The notes under the pieces were generated by a model. It saw only the letters and a list, made by a program, of their open reading frames with translations, made no database searches and was not told where the DNA came from. Both the position numbers and the translations under genes were made by a program. Shown here in pieces: positions 24,743 to 36,513 of a stretch of 64,000 nucleotides of DNA. Location: assembly GCA_028551475.1 (NCBI GenBank), contig CM052358.1, positions 2,358,501 to 2,422,500 of the forward strand, given 5' to 3'. Each line of letters opens with the position of its first letter. The stretch's first letter is position 1. This DNA is from Casuarina equisetifolia. Lineage: Eukaryota > Streptophyta > Magnoliopsida > Fagales > Casuarinaceae.

Positions 24743-25273
24743 ATGACCATCAAACTTGGTGTTTCTCTCCTTCTGGTTTCCCTCGCCGCCTCCTTCTTCC
24801 TCCCCACCGGAAGCGCAGCAGCCGCCCAGGACAAAGGCAAATCCCTGGTAAGGAAAACATGCGGGCGCACGGAGTTTCCCGACGTTTGCATCTCCACTCT
24901 GGAGTCCGATCCTCGCAGTTCCACTGCAGATCTCGTCGGCCTTTCGAGGATTAGCTTGGAGCAGACGGTAAAACTCGCCGGCAACGCTGAGCAACTGGCC
25001 TTAAACTTGACAAACAACGCAACGGACTATGCAACATGGGCGGAGCGTTCGACTTGTTACCATGGCTTCGACGACAGCATCAAGGACATTAAGAACGATG
25101 GTTTCCGGTATTTCGATCAGAGGAAGTATAATAAAACCTATCAGCTAGTGGATACTCTCAAAGGCTCCGTCGATTATTGCATGACCTTCGACATACCGCA
25201 GCTGACTGGAAAGAATACTGTGCTAGCGAGGTTTACAGCAGATGTAAAGACGATTCTGCATCTCCTCTTCTGA
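24743..25273 (+). CDS. PMEI/invertase inhibitor-family secreted protein (copy 2)
   Basis: A 176-aa single-exon gene, the closest relative of copy 1. The signal peptide MTIKLGVSLLLVSLAASFFL is followed by the SAAAA cleavage region. Conserved cysteines are at 40, 49, 105 and 146. The first cysteine motif is RKTCGRTEFPDVC, and a glycosylation site NAT follows LALNLTN. The C-terminus RFTADVKTILHLLF is identical to copy 1. The ATG at 24743 is preferred because no ATG exists in the open frame upstream and because of the TATA spacing. AATAAA lies at 25297-25302. Target enzyme unknown (invertase or pectin methylesterase). Confidence 0.9.
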   Translation: MTIKLGVSLLLVSLAASFFLPTGSAAAAQDKGKSLVRKTCGRTEFPDVCISTLESDPRSSTADLVGLSRISLEQTVKLAGNAEQLALNLTNNATDYATWAERSTCYHGFDDSIKDIKNDGFRYFDQRKYNKTYQLVDTLKGSVDYCMTFDIPQLTGKNTVLARFTADVKTILHLLF

Positions 25274-26080
25274 TGGATATGTTATCTGCTTTAATGAATA
25301 AAGATTTGTATGAATAACAGAGTTTGCTACTTTTCTTTGATGTTTGAGAATGAGACTTACTCGAATTTCATCCTTCTTTCTCAATTTCTTCAAGCTACTG
25401 ATGGTGTATCGTGGGTCAAATTTCATATAACAAGTCTTCATTTATAATTGTCACGACTCCTAGAACAGGTAGTTGAATCTATAAATTGTACAATAAAGCC
25501 TTTCCCCCACCTTACCCATAAAAATTAATGTAAAGTATGAGATCCTGTCTCCCAGTTGCTTATCACACTTTCTGGGTCGGTCTTCACATGACCTTTGAAC
25601 TTTACCCTTCTTCAATGTATAATGGAAGAACTTTTGTTTTCCAGTTACCTCAGTCATGGCGGCTGCGTGTCAAGGTAAGATTCGGCAATACCTAACTCCA
25701 GTTGAAAATCCTCCTGCAAGGCGACACTTTGTCGTCATTTCACACATCCTATAATCATTATTGTAGTTGATGATGGTTTTTTTGTTTTTGTTTTGGCTTA
25801 AGCCACTCACTACCATCCACGAGTCAATCAACCCCAAAGGCAAGATACATGAAATCCCAAAGTAGAGGTTTTCTTATTATCAAATCAAAAATAGAGATTT
25901 GCGTATATATCTATATAAAAAGTATGTATTTTTACAATTTAAGTGTAGGAATTATAGAATTATAGGAATTAGTTTTTTTTTTTTATCTTGGTGTAGATAA
26001 TTTTTTTTTTAATTTCTCAAATGTTCATTGAAATAGTTAAAAAGAGAGGCTTCTTTCTTCCTTTTTTTTTTTTTCTTTCT
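25274..26080. repeat. 3' spacer S1 of PMEI copy 2
   Basis: An S1 copy from about 25340 (tttcttcaagctactgatgg, gtcatggcggctgcgtgtc), followed by AT-rich sequence ending in a long T/C tract near 26050-26080. No gene. Confidence 0.6.
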
Positions 26081-26700
26081 AGAAAAACGGGGTAGGGCCC
26101 ATGCAATTTATTGCAGACTAAACAAAAGTACAAGGCATAAGCTTAACTTGTACGTGTCCCTAGCAAAGTGATCAAACAAAGAGCATGGGTAGGACAACAC
26201 CCTAACCCACACATAACACCACACGTCCCCATTGGGTCCGTCTACATACAAATCCACAATTAGGTTTTACATCCCACGTAGTCCTTGGGGAATAAACCGA
26301 ACAGGAAGAAAGACTTGGAGTAGGATTGTCGCTAGAGGTACCAGGGCAGATATACAAGTAAAGCGACATGTCCTGACATTCAGCTACCGTTTGTCTAGCA
26401 GGCATAGTGAGGTTCACCATCACTTTATGTGTAATAATCGAATTCTCTTCGTCACTCTTATATTCACGGGCAGGTGCGGCATAAATCTCTTCTTGGCCAC
26501 TCTTTTAGTACCGATCTATGGGCAAAGCAATTTCGACCTTATTTGTCCTTTGTCTGTCCATCTTTCCCTGTTGTCTTGTGTATGCCCTTGGAAGCCTCAT
26601 ACAAGCAATGAACTTCCCCTTAGGCTTTAACTCTTTGTCCTTTGGCGTTCTTAACTTTACCTGCTGCCTTGTGAAGATTCTTGGCGTGACAAATGTATTA
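26081..26700 (-). repeat. Retrocopy-like segment, copy a (3' part)
   Basis: This shares about 600 bp with 28870-29480. On the minus strand it ends with AATAAA (caataaattgcatgggccc) followed within ~30 bases by an A-rich tract, the layout of a reverse-transcribed poly(A) mRNA. The open frame is broken (the partial minus frame has AECQDMSLYLYICPG). On the right it is joined directly to the S3-end sequence near 26705. I do not recognise the parent gene; a non-LTR element 3' end is an alternative. Confidence 0.4.
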
Positions 26701-27023
26701 TTTTTTTAGGAAAAAAAAACCTAAGTCATTAAGAGATAGTACATTTCAACATATAATGAGATAATGATTCTAGATTAAGATATCTACGTCATATCTACTG
26801 TAGTTTACCTTAAAAAGAAAAAGAAAAAAATCTTTTTATATACAAGGAGAAAAGCTTAAATTTGGAAAACTAAAGATAGTTGTTTATTCTGGCCAATAAT
26901 GGAGGATAGGCTGTAATCTACAAGTAAGAAGCCGCCCTGATCGTTGTCCACTTTGAATGATCGAGTGACTGTCATTGAATTTAGTCCAACCGCCACGATT
27001 ATTCCTTACCCTTCGCCATCCAT

Positions 27024-27030
27024 TATAAAA
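27024..27030 (+). promoter_or_regulatory. TATA box of the PMEI gene at 27082
   Basis: TATAAAA, 58 bp upstream of the ATG. Confidence 0.7.
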
Positions 27031-27081
27031 CGTGAGAGGGGGACATTGGCGTTCAACAACCGCTTCGATTTTGCAGCAAAA

Positions 27082-27591
27082 ATGGCAATCAAACTCGATG
27101 TTTCTCTCCTCCTGGTTTCCCTCGCCGTCTCCTTCTTCCTCCCCACAGGGAACGGCGCGTCCCTGGTAAGGTCAACATGCAGCGGCACGGCGTTTCCCGA
27201 CGTTTGCACCTCCACTCTGCAGTCGGATCCTCGCAGTGCAACTGCAGATCAAGTCGGCCTTGCAAGGATTAGCTTGGAGCTGACGGTAAAAGTCGCCAGC
27301 GACGCTAGGAAACAGGCCAACGACTTAGCAACCAATACAAAGGACTACGGACAATGGTCGCTGCTTTCGAATTGTTTCAATGACTACGACGCCGGCATCA
27401 CCGACATCCAGAAAAATGGTTTCCGTCTTTTCGATCAGAAGAACTATAATCAGGTGTTTGGGAAAGTGGATGCTCTCAAATCGTACGGCGACCATTGCGA
27501 ATCCTTGAAAATCCCGCAGTTGACTGAAAAGAATACTGCCTTAATCAATTTTGCAACAGATGTAAAGACGATTCTGCAGCTTCTCTACTGA
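27082..27591 (+). CDS. PMEI/invertase inhibitor-family secreted protein (copy 3)
   Basis: A 169-aa single-exon gene. It lacks 7 residues of the Ala-rich junction between signal peptide and mature protein (PTGNGASLV here, PTGSAAAATDNGTSLV in copy 1). It shares this deletion with the three copies at 36-42 kb. Cysteines are at 33, 42, 98 and 139, the same spacing within the domain as in the 176-aa copies. The mature domain is the most diverged of the intact set (KQANDLATNTKDYGQWSLLSNC, DAGITDIQKNG). It ends FATDVKTILQLLY. The open frame extends upstream to 26944 without an ATG. AATAAA lies at 27615-27620. Confidence 0.88.
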   Translation: MAIKLDVSLLLVSLAVSFFLPTGNGASLVRSTCSGTAFPDVCTSTLQSDPRSATADQVGLARISLELTVKVASDARKQANDLATNTKDYGQWSLLSNCFNDYDAGITDIQKNGFRLFDQKNYNQVFGKVDALKSYGDHCESLKIPQLTEKNTALINFATDVKTILQLLY

Positions 27592-28630
27592 TCGATATGT
27601 TATCTACTTTAACGAATAAAGATTTGTACAAATAACGGGGTGTTGCTACGTTTCTTCGGCCTCATGTTATTCCATTTCTTCTAATTAGTATTAAATTGTT
27701 TATATTTTCTAAATCTTTGTTGAAATCTGCTTTTAAAGAGAATGTGACATTTCATTTCTTTCTTTCTTTTTTCTTTTGCCGAGTATATAAATTTATTAAT
27801 AACAAAAACAAAGGGACTTTTGTGACGTTACAAGATCCATTTATGCATGTGAGAAGATCAAGGCCGAAGGTCTCCAGCCTTCGCTTAACAAATTTGATGA
27901 AAGTGACTTTTTTATTTTTAGATTGACTTTCAAAGTTTGAGTTAAATTAAACAAAAAATTATTTGTTTATGAATAAAAGATTTCGTAAGAAGTAGTCTCT
28001 TATACTCATGGTAAAAGTTTGGAATGAAAATAGTGTGACAATTGACTCATTATTTAAATTTTGTTTAAGAATTCCTTTCACGAGGAAGAAAAATCTCTCT
28101 TATTGAATCAAATTTTTAATAAAATTGAACTTTCTAGACACCTTCGTCAACGAATATTTAATGTTTCTTTGTTATCTGAGAATGAGATTTACTCGAATTT
28201 CATTCCCCCATTCTCAATTTCTTCAAGCTACTGATTGCGTCTTGGGTCAACTTGAATATAACGGGTCTCCATTTATAATTCTCACGACTCCTAGAACAGG
28301 TGGTTGAATCAATAAATAGTACAATAAAGCGTTCCCCCCACCTAATCCATAACAATTATGGAAACTATGAGATACTGTCCGCCAGTTGCTTCACAAACCA
28401 CCCTTCGCTTATCACATTTTCTGGGTCGTCGTCATATAACTTTTTGAACTTTTTTGAAACTTTAACACCCATCATAAATGTGTAATGGAGGAACATTTGT
28501 TTCCTAGTCACCTCAGTCATGGCGGCTGCATGTGTTAAGGTGAGATTAGGCAATACCTAACTCAAGTTACAAAATCCTTCTGCAAGTTGACGCTTTGCGT
28601 TTTATTATCATCAAATTAAAAATTGATATT

Positions 28631-28633
<3 letters not shown>
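27592..28633. repeat. 3' spacer S1 of PMEI copy 3
   Basis: Directly after the gene is a segment also found after 31.9 kb (tttcttttgccgagtatat; gacttttgtgacgttacaag). From about 28170 comes an S1 copy (gtcatggcggctgcatgtg near 28518). Short open frames on either strand are not preserved in other S1 copies. Confidence 0.6.

Positions 28634-28711
<78 letters not shown>
28634..28711. repeat. Compound (AT)n(GA)n microsatellite
   Basis: About 37 bp of alternating AT runs directly into about 41 bp of alternating GA, in the S1 position where the related spacers have non-repetitive sequence or shorter GA runs (37612-37634; 40327-40349). Confidence 0.95.
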
Positions 28712-28714
<3 letters not shown>

Positions 28715-28869
28715 GTTTTTGCAATTTAAGTATAGGAATTATAGAAATTAGGTTTTTTTTTTTTATCTTGATTAGATAATTTTAATTTTTTTTTAATTTC
28801 TCAAATTTCCATTGAAAGAATTAAAAAGAGAGGTTTTTTTCTTTTTGCTTTTTCTTCTTCTTCTTTTAA

Positions 28870-29700
28870 GGGGAGAACGGGATAGGGCCCATGCAATTTA
28901 TTGCGGACTAAATAAAAGTGCAAGGCATAAACTAAACTTGTACATGTCCCTAGCAAAGTGATAAAACAAAAGGCATGGGTAGGACAAAACCCTAAACCCA
29001 CAACACCACACGTGTCCCCATAGGGTCCGACTACATGCACATACACAATTAGGTTTTACATCCTAAGTAGTCTTTGGGGAATAATCCGAACAGGAAGAAA
29101 GACTTGCAGTAGGATTGTCGCTAGAGGTACTAGGGCAGATATACAAGTAAGCGAAATGTCCTGACATTCAGCTACCGTTTGTCTAGCAGGCAAAGTGAAG
29201 TTCACCATCATTTTATGTCTAATAATCGGATTCTCTTTGTCACTCTTATATTCGCGAGTAGGTGCGGCATAAATCTCTTCTCGGCCACTCTTTTTGTCCC
29301 GATCTATGGGCAAAGCAATTTTGACCTTAGCTGTCCTTTGTCTGTCCATCCTTCCTTGTTGTCTTGTGCATGCCCTTGGAGCCCTCATACAAGCAATGAA
29401 CTCCCCCTCCGCATCCTGAACATCAATCCTATTAGGCTTTAACTCTTTGTCCTTTTGCGTTCTTAACTTTACTTTGCTGCCTTGTGAAGATTCTTGGCGT
29501 GACAAATGAAAATTCAAATGTTGAATCCACCTCTTGTTCCGTATTGTTAGGATAATTGTTACAGCTATATATTGAACTATTTCTATTGCCTTTGATTCTA
29601 GAATGGTTAAGAGCACAAACATCAAAATCAGTGGCAAATTGGTTTTTCATTAACAGAGTTTCTGAGTCCTTCATTACTTCATCATTCCATAGGCAACCTG
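28870..29700 (-). repeat. Retrocopy-like segment, copy b (longer), with a 193-codon frame
   Basis: This is the second copy of the 26.1 kb segment, extended on its 5' side. The minus strand is open from 29637 to 29056. It includes a basic, charged stretch (RQESSQGSKVKLRTQKDKEL, then QQGRMDRQRTAKVKIALP) and ARQTVAECQDISL. AATAAA near 28903 and a purine-rich tract at 28820-28870 mark a possible 3' end. I do not recognise the protein. A retrocopy of a cellular transcript or a piece of a transposon both fit. Confidence 0.4.
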
Positions 29701-31797
29701 TAACAAGTGTTTCATCCTGCTGAAAGTTCTTCTCCCCTACTACCTCAACCTCCTCAACACTCTATTGGGCTTGTCCTTGGTGTTCCTTTTCTTTCTACAT
29801 TAAGATTACAATTGATTTCCAAGCCACAAGAGCTACACCAGAATGGTTATTTAATCTGATCAAGAATGGCAAATGAGTGTATATTTATCTTAAAAAAAGG
29901 TTTGACAAGTCATAAGGCCAAAGGTTTTGTATTTTCCCTTCATTTTGCTTTAATTTAAGTACATGAGGATGTAATAACGTAATTTTTCCATCAATTATTA
30001 TTTAATCCTTTTAATATTCTCTCTTTGTTTTCCTTTTCTTACCATTAAGTTAGGCCATGAAATTTAGATGATCACCAACCACAACTTTTGCTTGTTCCTA
30101 AAATCAACTAGCTTCACTTCTACATCAACATCAATTTAGTAGTAATTAAAAATCTATCTTGTTAGAGATGACCTAGTAAAATAAATATACAACCATTTAC
30201 AAAATGTGAAGAACAGAATTTTGAGCTGGATTGGTAGATTCCGCCAAAATCCATTGGTAAGTAGCTTCTTCCTCACAAGAAGCATGCTCCACAAGCCTTG
30301 AGGAACATCATGTTCAACATGTTTATCATCTAAAAAGCAACAAGATAATGGCATTAAAGTTACTACAATGTGCAACACTCAAAACAAGGTTTACCTTTTA
30401 TTTTTATCTAATGATTGCTTATACCTAAAGAGTAAAACATCTAATTGCACCTGTAATTTAACATGTTTTGCTCTATTTTAGTTAACTGGAGAGTCACAAT
30501 TTAGTCAACATAGTACAATAAAGTACTATTAGTTGAGAATAAGAAGTCTTCTAAGGGTTAAAGCCTTTGCATTAACTTTTTGCTCCTTTTTTTCGACTTT
30601 TGTAGACTAACGGACATGAATATAACACTATTTTCCTCTACTGACCAAGCCGTTGAAAGACTCCGTCGGGAGTTTTATGTCATCACAGATCGATCAGAAG
30701 TACAGACTTTGTAGATAATGATGAAGATTAAATTCTGGTCCAGAAGATAGCGAGGGGGTTAGGCTTCGAATACCCACCAGCCCATTAGGGACGTCAAGGA
30801 TGGAAAGTCTCTATCAACAATTTGCTTTTGTATAGAATTATAAAGATGGCTTGATTTTCGTTAATGGAATCTGCATTAAGAAGTCGTTTCAAGAAAGCAT
30901 TTGCTAAATGTAAAAAAGTTTGCTTGCTAAAACATGTTTATATTCTAGATAAATTATAGGTTTTCTAAGATGGAGAAAAAAGTTGCCACTGCAATTACTA
31001 GCAATAGCTTTGCCCACCTCATCCATTTTGCTAGGACTCATAATCTTTTATTTAAAGTGGTTATTAAGAAAAGGAGATTTCATGTGCAAGAACTACTCTA
31101 AATGAAAATATCAATAACATAAAATATATATTTACACTATTTTTAAGATGTGTCAACATTCAAAGTATCGGAAAACACATCCTACGATAAATGAAAAATA
31201 GGACAAGAAGGATTATTAAAAGTTTGATCTATATTGTATTGAGTACATAATATAATAAATTATAAAAGAAATGTTATTTTATCTATAGATTCTACAAAGA
31301 ATGTTTTCTAACTTTAGCTAATTCTTTAACAAATAACCTAATTGTGAATAATTCTATACCACAATTAAAACTTACTCTATAAAGACATCCAAGAGTTTAT
31401 ATTCTAATATCATCTTGAAAATGTATTATTTTTTCTTTTTTTTTTAAAAAAAAAACTACTCATTAAGGGATAGTACACTTCAACATATAATCCGATAATG
31501 ATTCTAGATTTAAGATATCTACTTCATATCTACTGTAGTCTATCTTTAAAATTAAAAAAAGAATAAATAAAAAAATACCTTTTATAAAAAAAATACAAGG
31601 TAAAAAGCTTAAATTTGGAACTGCCGTAAATGGACAACTAAAGATAGTTGTTTATTCGGGCCAATAATGGACGATAGGCTGCAATCTACAAGTAAGGAGC
31701 TGCCTTGCTCGTTGCCCGCTTTGAATGATCGAGTGACTGCCACTGAATTTAGTACAACCGCCATGATTAGTCCTTACCCTTTGCCATCCATCATAAA
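29701..31797. repeat. Cluster spacer S2 (truncated) plus S3 before PMEI copy 4
   Basis: An S2 copy starts near 29930 and breaks off at about 30330 (gtttatcatc joined to taaaaagcaacaagataatg). The S3 family then runs from there to the gene: gttaactggagagtcac near 30482, gaatacccaccagcccatta near 30768, and the conserved promoter block aaagatagttgtttattcgg near 31641. No gene. Confidence 0.6.
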
Positions 31798-31872
31798 ATG
31801 AAAGACGAAACCCAATACAAAAAGGAGAGGGAGACATTGGCGTTCAACAACCGTTTCGACTTTGCAGCAAAA

Positions 31873-32400
31873 ATGGCCATCAAACTTGGTGTTTCTCTCC
31901 TCCTTGCTTCCCTCGCCATCTCCTTCTTCCTCCCGACCGGAAGAGCAGCAGCCGCCGTGGGGAGCGCGCCCCTGATAACGAAAACATGCAGCGGCACGGC
32001 GTTTCCCGACGTTTGCACCTCCATTCTGCAGTCGGACCCTCGCAGTGCGACTGCAGATCTCGTCGGCCTTGCGAGGATTAGCTTAGAGCTGACGCTAAAA
32101 GTCGCCACCGACGCTAGCAAACTGGCTTACGACTTGTTGCAGAATTCATCGGGCTACGAACAATGGTCGTTGTGTTCGACTTGTTACCATGGCTACGACG
32201 ACAGCATCAAGGACATCAAGAGTAATGGTTTCCGTAATTTCGATCTGAAGAAGTATGATCAGGTGTTTGGGCAAGTAGATACTCTCAAATCGTCCGGCGA
32301 TTATTGTGCATCCTTCAGAATACCAGAGATGACTGAAAAGAATACTGCGGTAATCAATTTCACAACAGATGTAAAGACGATTCTGCATCTCCTCTTCTGA
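31873..32400 (+). CDS. PMEI/invertase inhibitor-family secreted protein (copy 4), extra Cys
   Basis: A 175-aa single-exon gene. The signal peptide ends PTGRAAAA. Conserved cysteines are at 39, 48 and 104 (STCYHGYDD), with the fourth in DYCASF. There is also a fifth cysteine at 101 (WSLCSTC) where the neighbours have Arg or Leu, so an unpaired thiol or altered disulfide is possible. Glycosylation sequons are NSS (91) and NFT near the C-terminus. Unlike its neighbours it has no clean TATA box at the usual place: catcataaaatg and aatacaaaaagg stand where the others have tataaaa. An in-frame ATG at 31798 would add 25 residues before the signal peptide and is unlikely. AATAAA at 32424-32429. Confidence 0.88.
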   Translation: MAIKLGVSLLLASLAISFFLPTGRAAAAVGSAPLITKTCSGTAFPDVCTSILQSDPRSATADLVGLARISLELTLKVATDASKLAYDLLQNSSGYEQWSLCSTCYHGYDDSIKDIKSNGFRNFDLKKYDQVFGQVDTLKSSGDYCASFRIPEMTEKNTAVINFTTDVKTILHLLF

Positions 32401-32734
32401 TCGATAAATTATCTGCTTTAATGAATAAAGATTTGTATGAGGAACAGGGGCGTCGAGGTTATTCCATTTCTTCTAATTAGTATTAAATTGTTTATATTTG
32501 TAAATCTTTGTTGAAAATATGCTTTTAAAGAGAGTATTACGTTTCAGTTCTTTCTTTCTTTTTTCTTTTACTGAATATGTAAATTTATTTATAAAAAAAA
32601 AAAACAAAGGGACATTTGTAACGTTACAAGACCCACTTATGCATGTCAATAAATATTACAATAAAGTGTTTCCCCCACTTTATCCATAAAATTTTAAAGT
32701 CACATGCCCACACATATTTGGAGTAAGTATATCT

Positions 32735-35083
32735 ATACATATTATCAATCGCACTCCTTTTTTAGTTTTACATGAGAAATCTCTTTGAAGTGATTCACGA
32801 AACGTTCTTAACTTATCTAAGTTTCAAAGTTTTTGGTTATCTTTGTTATACTTCAGTAGTAGGGACAAAGAAAAATTTGCCTCTTAAGCTATTTCTAGTA
32901 TTTTCATGGAATCCCTTTTAGGAAAAAAAAAAATGTATAAACTTTATAACATTGAAAAAAATAAATTTTTTATGAGTGATGATGTTCACTTTTATGAAAA
33001 TGTTTTTCCTTTTGTAAATATAGAGAATAAGTTACATTCTTCATAATTCCTTATGATGTCATCTTAAGATGAGGGGCCTCCACAACAAGTTATTGAAGTT
33101 CACCCTAACTCAGAAACTTAGGTAATTCTTCCTACGTAATCATATCTCATTCCTAGTACTACTACTTATACTACATCAAATATTAACACTTTCAATACAT
33201 CATGTAGCAAACCCAATGATCTTACTTTGGAAATTCTAACTCTTACATTGTCTCTTATTTTTACTTATGATGAGATAAAGGATAATCATTTCTTACCAGT
33301 CCTTCTATGATCACTTCCCAGACGAATTGCCAGAATATCCAGATTACCAATATAGGCACAAGATTAAATTTGCAACAATGTTGCTAGTTCATCTATACAA
33401 TAACTTGTTTTTTACTATATATCTGATATACATCTACCCATTCTTCATTAGTATTTCAAAGCAACCATCTTATTTAAGACAAAACTCTTATACTATCATA
33501 AGGTAATTAAGGATTCTAAATGGTGAGATGTTATGGATTAAGAAATGAAAGTATTATAATTAAATGGAAGTGACGAATAATTAGGAATGAAAGTATTATA
33601 ATTAGGAACTAGCAGACCTACTACCATGGAGAAAGCTTGTATGATGTAAATGTGCATACAAGATTAAGTATCATATTTCTAGGAGTATTGAGCACTTTAA
33701 GACTCGTCTCAAAACCAAAGGTTATAGTCAAACATGAGGAATAACTTATCATGAAACCTTTTCTTTTACAGTAAAATCTGTGATAGTTAGAAATGTATTC
33801 CTTATTACTTCACAACATAGATGGGGACTATTCAACAAATGAATGTCTATAATGCATTTTTACAAAAAGATTTAGATGAGGAAGTATATATAACACTACC
33901 ACTTGGGAGTCTTTTTGAAAGGGGTTCCAAAATATGTTGGTTGAGGAAATCTTTGTATATATTAAAGCAAGCCTCACAACATTAGAATTAAAGTTCATAA
34001 AAGCTTTAGTGTCTGTTGGTTATCAATAGTCATTGTATGACTATTCTTTTTTCACTAAAGGAAACATTAGTAATATTGTTTTAGTGCTCATATATGTAGA
34101 TGACATTTTAATCATTGGCAATAACATACAAGAAATTGAGGCTTTGTAAACTTATCTTCATTTTACATTTCAAATCAAGGATTTGAGAAAACTCAAGTAT
34201 TTTCTTGGGATTAAGATCCTTCAAAATTCAAATGGCATGCATTTCAATCAATATAAGTATATCTTAGAATTGATTTATGAATTGAAACTATAAACCATAA
34301 AGCCTATTGAAAATCTCATGGAGACAAATGTCTTATTCATTAGCTTGAAATATAACAAGTGAGGTCATCCATAAATAAATAATCTACCATTTTGAGATTT
34401 TAAGTTATTAGTAGTTGATTGGTAAGTTGAATTATCTTAACATGACACACCCTAACATAGCTTTTTCAATATACATTTTAAGTCAGTTCATGCATGTTCC
34501 AAAGTGATTACACTGGGAGGCCACTCTTTACATTGTTAAGTATATCCAAGGAACAACAAGACTTGGTTTATTTTTTCCTTTGAATGGTAATTTTCTCTTG
34601 CAAACTCTATGTGATGTCAACTATGCAAAATGCCCTATGGCCCATTGATCCTGGTTTCTATCTTATACTTGGATGTTCAATAATTTCTTAAAAAAGTAAA
34701 AACAATAAATTGTGACTCTTTTTTCAACAAACGTTGAATATGGGGCTATGGCAACCACTACTTGTAAGATCATTTAGGTGGTTGGTCTATTAAAGGATAT
34801 GAAAACTAATGTTTCACATCCATTTTTGTTATATTGTGATAATGAGGCAATCTAGAAATTGACAGAGAACCCAATCTTTCATCAGAAAACGAAACACATA
34901 AATGTTTCTTGTTACTTTATTTGAGAAAAAAAAATTGTCATGGTTTAATTAGCATAACACATGTTGGGAGTAGTGACTAACCTATAAATATTCTGACCAA
35001 GGCTTTAGAGATAAATCAACATCATCATCTCCTTAGCAAGCTTGGAGTTTTGGACTTTTTTTAACCTTCAGCTTAAAGGAAGA
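32735..35083 (+). mobile_element. Ty1/copia retrotransposon pol remnant, 5'-truncated
   Basis: Conserved copia pol landmarks appear in order, with stops and frameshifts between them. The integrase C-terminus includes VFGCLCY and DDVHFYENVFPF (about 32830-33020). The reverse transcriptase includes NAFLQKDLDEEVYITLPLG (about 33860), SLYILKQAS (about 33950) and VLIYVDDILIIGNN (about 34087), the YVDD catalytic box. Then come the connection (YFLGIKIL), RNase H (VEYGAMATTT, near 34735) and the pol end HHLLSKLGVLDFF at about 35020. A purine-rich tract (cttaaaggaaga, 35072-35083) abuts the LTR. gag, protease and the 5' LTR are absent. The left edge joins spacer S1 near 32690-32730. Inactive. Confidence 0.88.
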
Positions 35084-35496
35084 TGTTTTTTTTTTAAAAT
35101 TTTTTTCTTTTTAGTATTACAACACACGCACTTAACTCATGCACATGGGATGTCAAACTCCATATCTCATGATTAGAGTCTTTGTTAACTCCCCATTAAG
35201 CTAGTTGGATAAGCGACTTAAAAGAGGGTATTGAAGATTAAAAAGGTGTTAATCACACCTACCATGTTACCATATTAGGTGACCTATCATATTACTCTAT
35301 TAGGTCCTAGAACAAGACTAAATATATTGTAGTTATTGTATATGTGTTATTTTCCTTAAATAAATTAGGTCTTACATTATATAAGTATATGGTTTGAATC
35401 CTTGTAACTAAGTAAGCCGTCTTTGTCTTTGTATGGGTTTTGTTCAAGCTTTTATCCCATTAATGAAAATTGTAGAATGTTTTCATAGTTTCTTCA
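35084..35496 (+). mobile_element. Ty1/copia 3' LTR (LTR-1)
   Basis: This starts TGTTTTTT right after the polypurine tract and ends TTTCTTCA just before the S3 block (cttccaatacccaccaac), about 413 bp. It contains a TATA-like tatataagtatatgg and ends as plant copia LTRs do (TG...CA). Two close copies follow at 37795-38209 and 40510-40923. Confidence 0.8.
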
Positions 35497-36455
35497 ACTT
35501 CCAATACCCACCAACCCATTAGGGATGTCATGGAAAGTCAATATCAACAATTTGCTTTTCTATAGAATTCTAAAGATGGCTTGATTTTCATTAATGGAAT
35601 CAGCATTAAGAAGTCAATTCAAGAAAGCAGTTGCGAAATGTAAAAAGTTTGCTTGCTAAAATATGTTTACATTCTAAATAAATTATGGGTTTTCTAAGAT
35701 GAAGAAAAAAGTTTCCAATGCATTTTCTAGCAACAGCTTTGCTCACCTCATCAATTTTACTAAGACTCATAATCTGTTATTTAAAGTCTTTATTTAAAAT
35801 ATTTACACTATTTTTAACATGTCTTAGTATTCAAAATATAGCAAAACACATCCTACAATAAGTGAAAGATAGGACTATCTATATTTAGAAGTTTGAACTA
35901 TATTGTATTGAGTAAATAATATAATAAATTATAAAAGACATGTTACCCTATCTATAGATTCTACAAAGAATGTTCTCTAACTTTAGCTAATTCTTTAACA
36001 CTGGTAACCTAATTCGTGAATAATTCTATGCCACAATTAAAACTTACTCCATAAAGAAATCCAAGAGTTTTTATTCTAATATCATCTTAAAAATGTATTA
36101 TATTTTTTAAAAAAACTAGTCATTAAGAGATAGTACACTTCAACATATAATGAGATAATGATTCTAGATTAAGATATCTACATCATATCTACTGTAGTCT
36201 ATCTTTAAAAAAAAAAAAAAAGAACTTTCTATATACAAGGTAAAAAGCTTAAATTAGGAACGGCCGTAAAATGGACAACTAAAGATAGTTGTTTATTCAG
36301 GCCAATAATGGACGATAGGCTGCAATCTACAAGTAAGGAGCCGCCTTGCTCGTTGCCCGCTTTGAATGATCGAGTGACTGCCATTGAATTTAGTCCAACC
36401 GCTATGATTAGTCCTTACCCTTCGGCATCGATCTTAAACGAGAGACGAAACCCAA

Positions 36456-36463
36456 TATAAAAA
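36456..36463 (+). promoter_or_regulatory. TATA box of the PMEI gene at 36514
   Basis: TATAAAAA, 58 bp before the ATG, inside a context (gaaacccaatataaaaaggg) unlike copies 1-3. The same element is at 39173-39180 in U2 and 41882-41889 in U3. Confidence 0.7.
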
Positions 36464-36513
36464 GGGAGAGGGAGACATTGGCGTTCAACAACCGCTTCGA
36501 CTTTGCAGCAAAA

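Noticed and set aside
24502-25017. Minus-strand open frame of 171 codons
   Set aside because: Antisense shadow of PMEI copy 2 and its promoter; the sense strand carries the family motifs.
28365-28553. Minus-strand ORF in spacer S1
   Set aside because: The frame is not kept in the other S1 copies (25.4, 37.3, 47.5 kb).
28621-28711. Possible CRISPR or telomere-like repeat
   Set aside because: It is a simple dinucleotide microsatellite. No spacer-repeat structure or telomere motif occurs in this plant window.
31798-31872. Upstream ATG start for PMEI copy 4
   Set aside because: It would put 25 charged residues before the signal peptide, and the position coincides with the place of the TATA box in paralogues.
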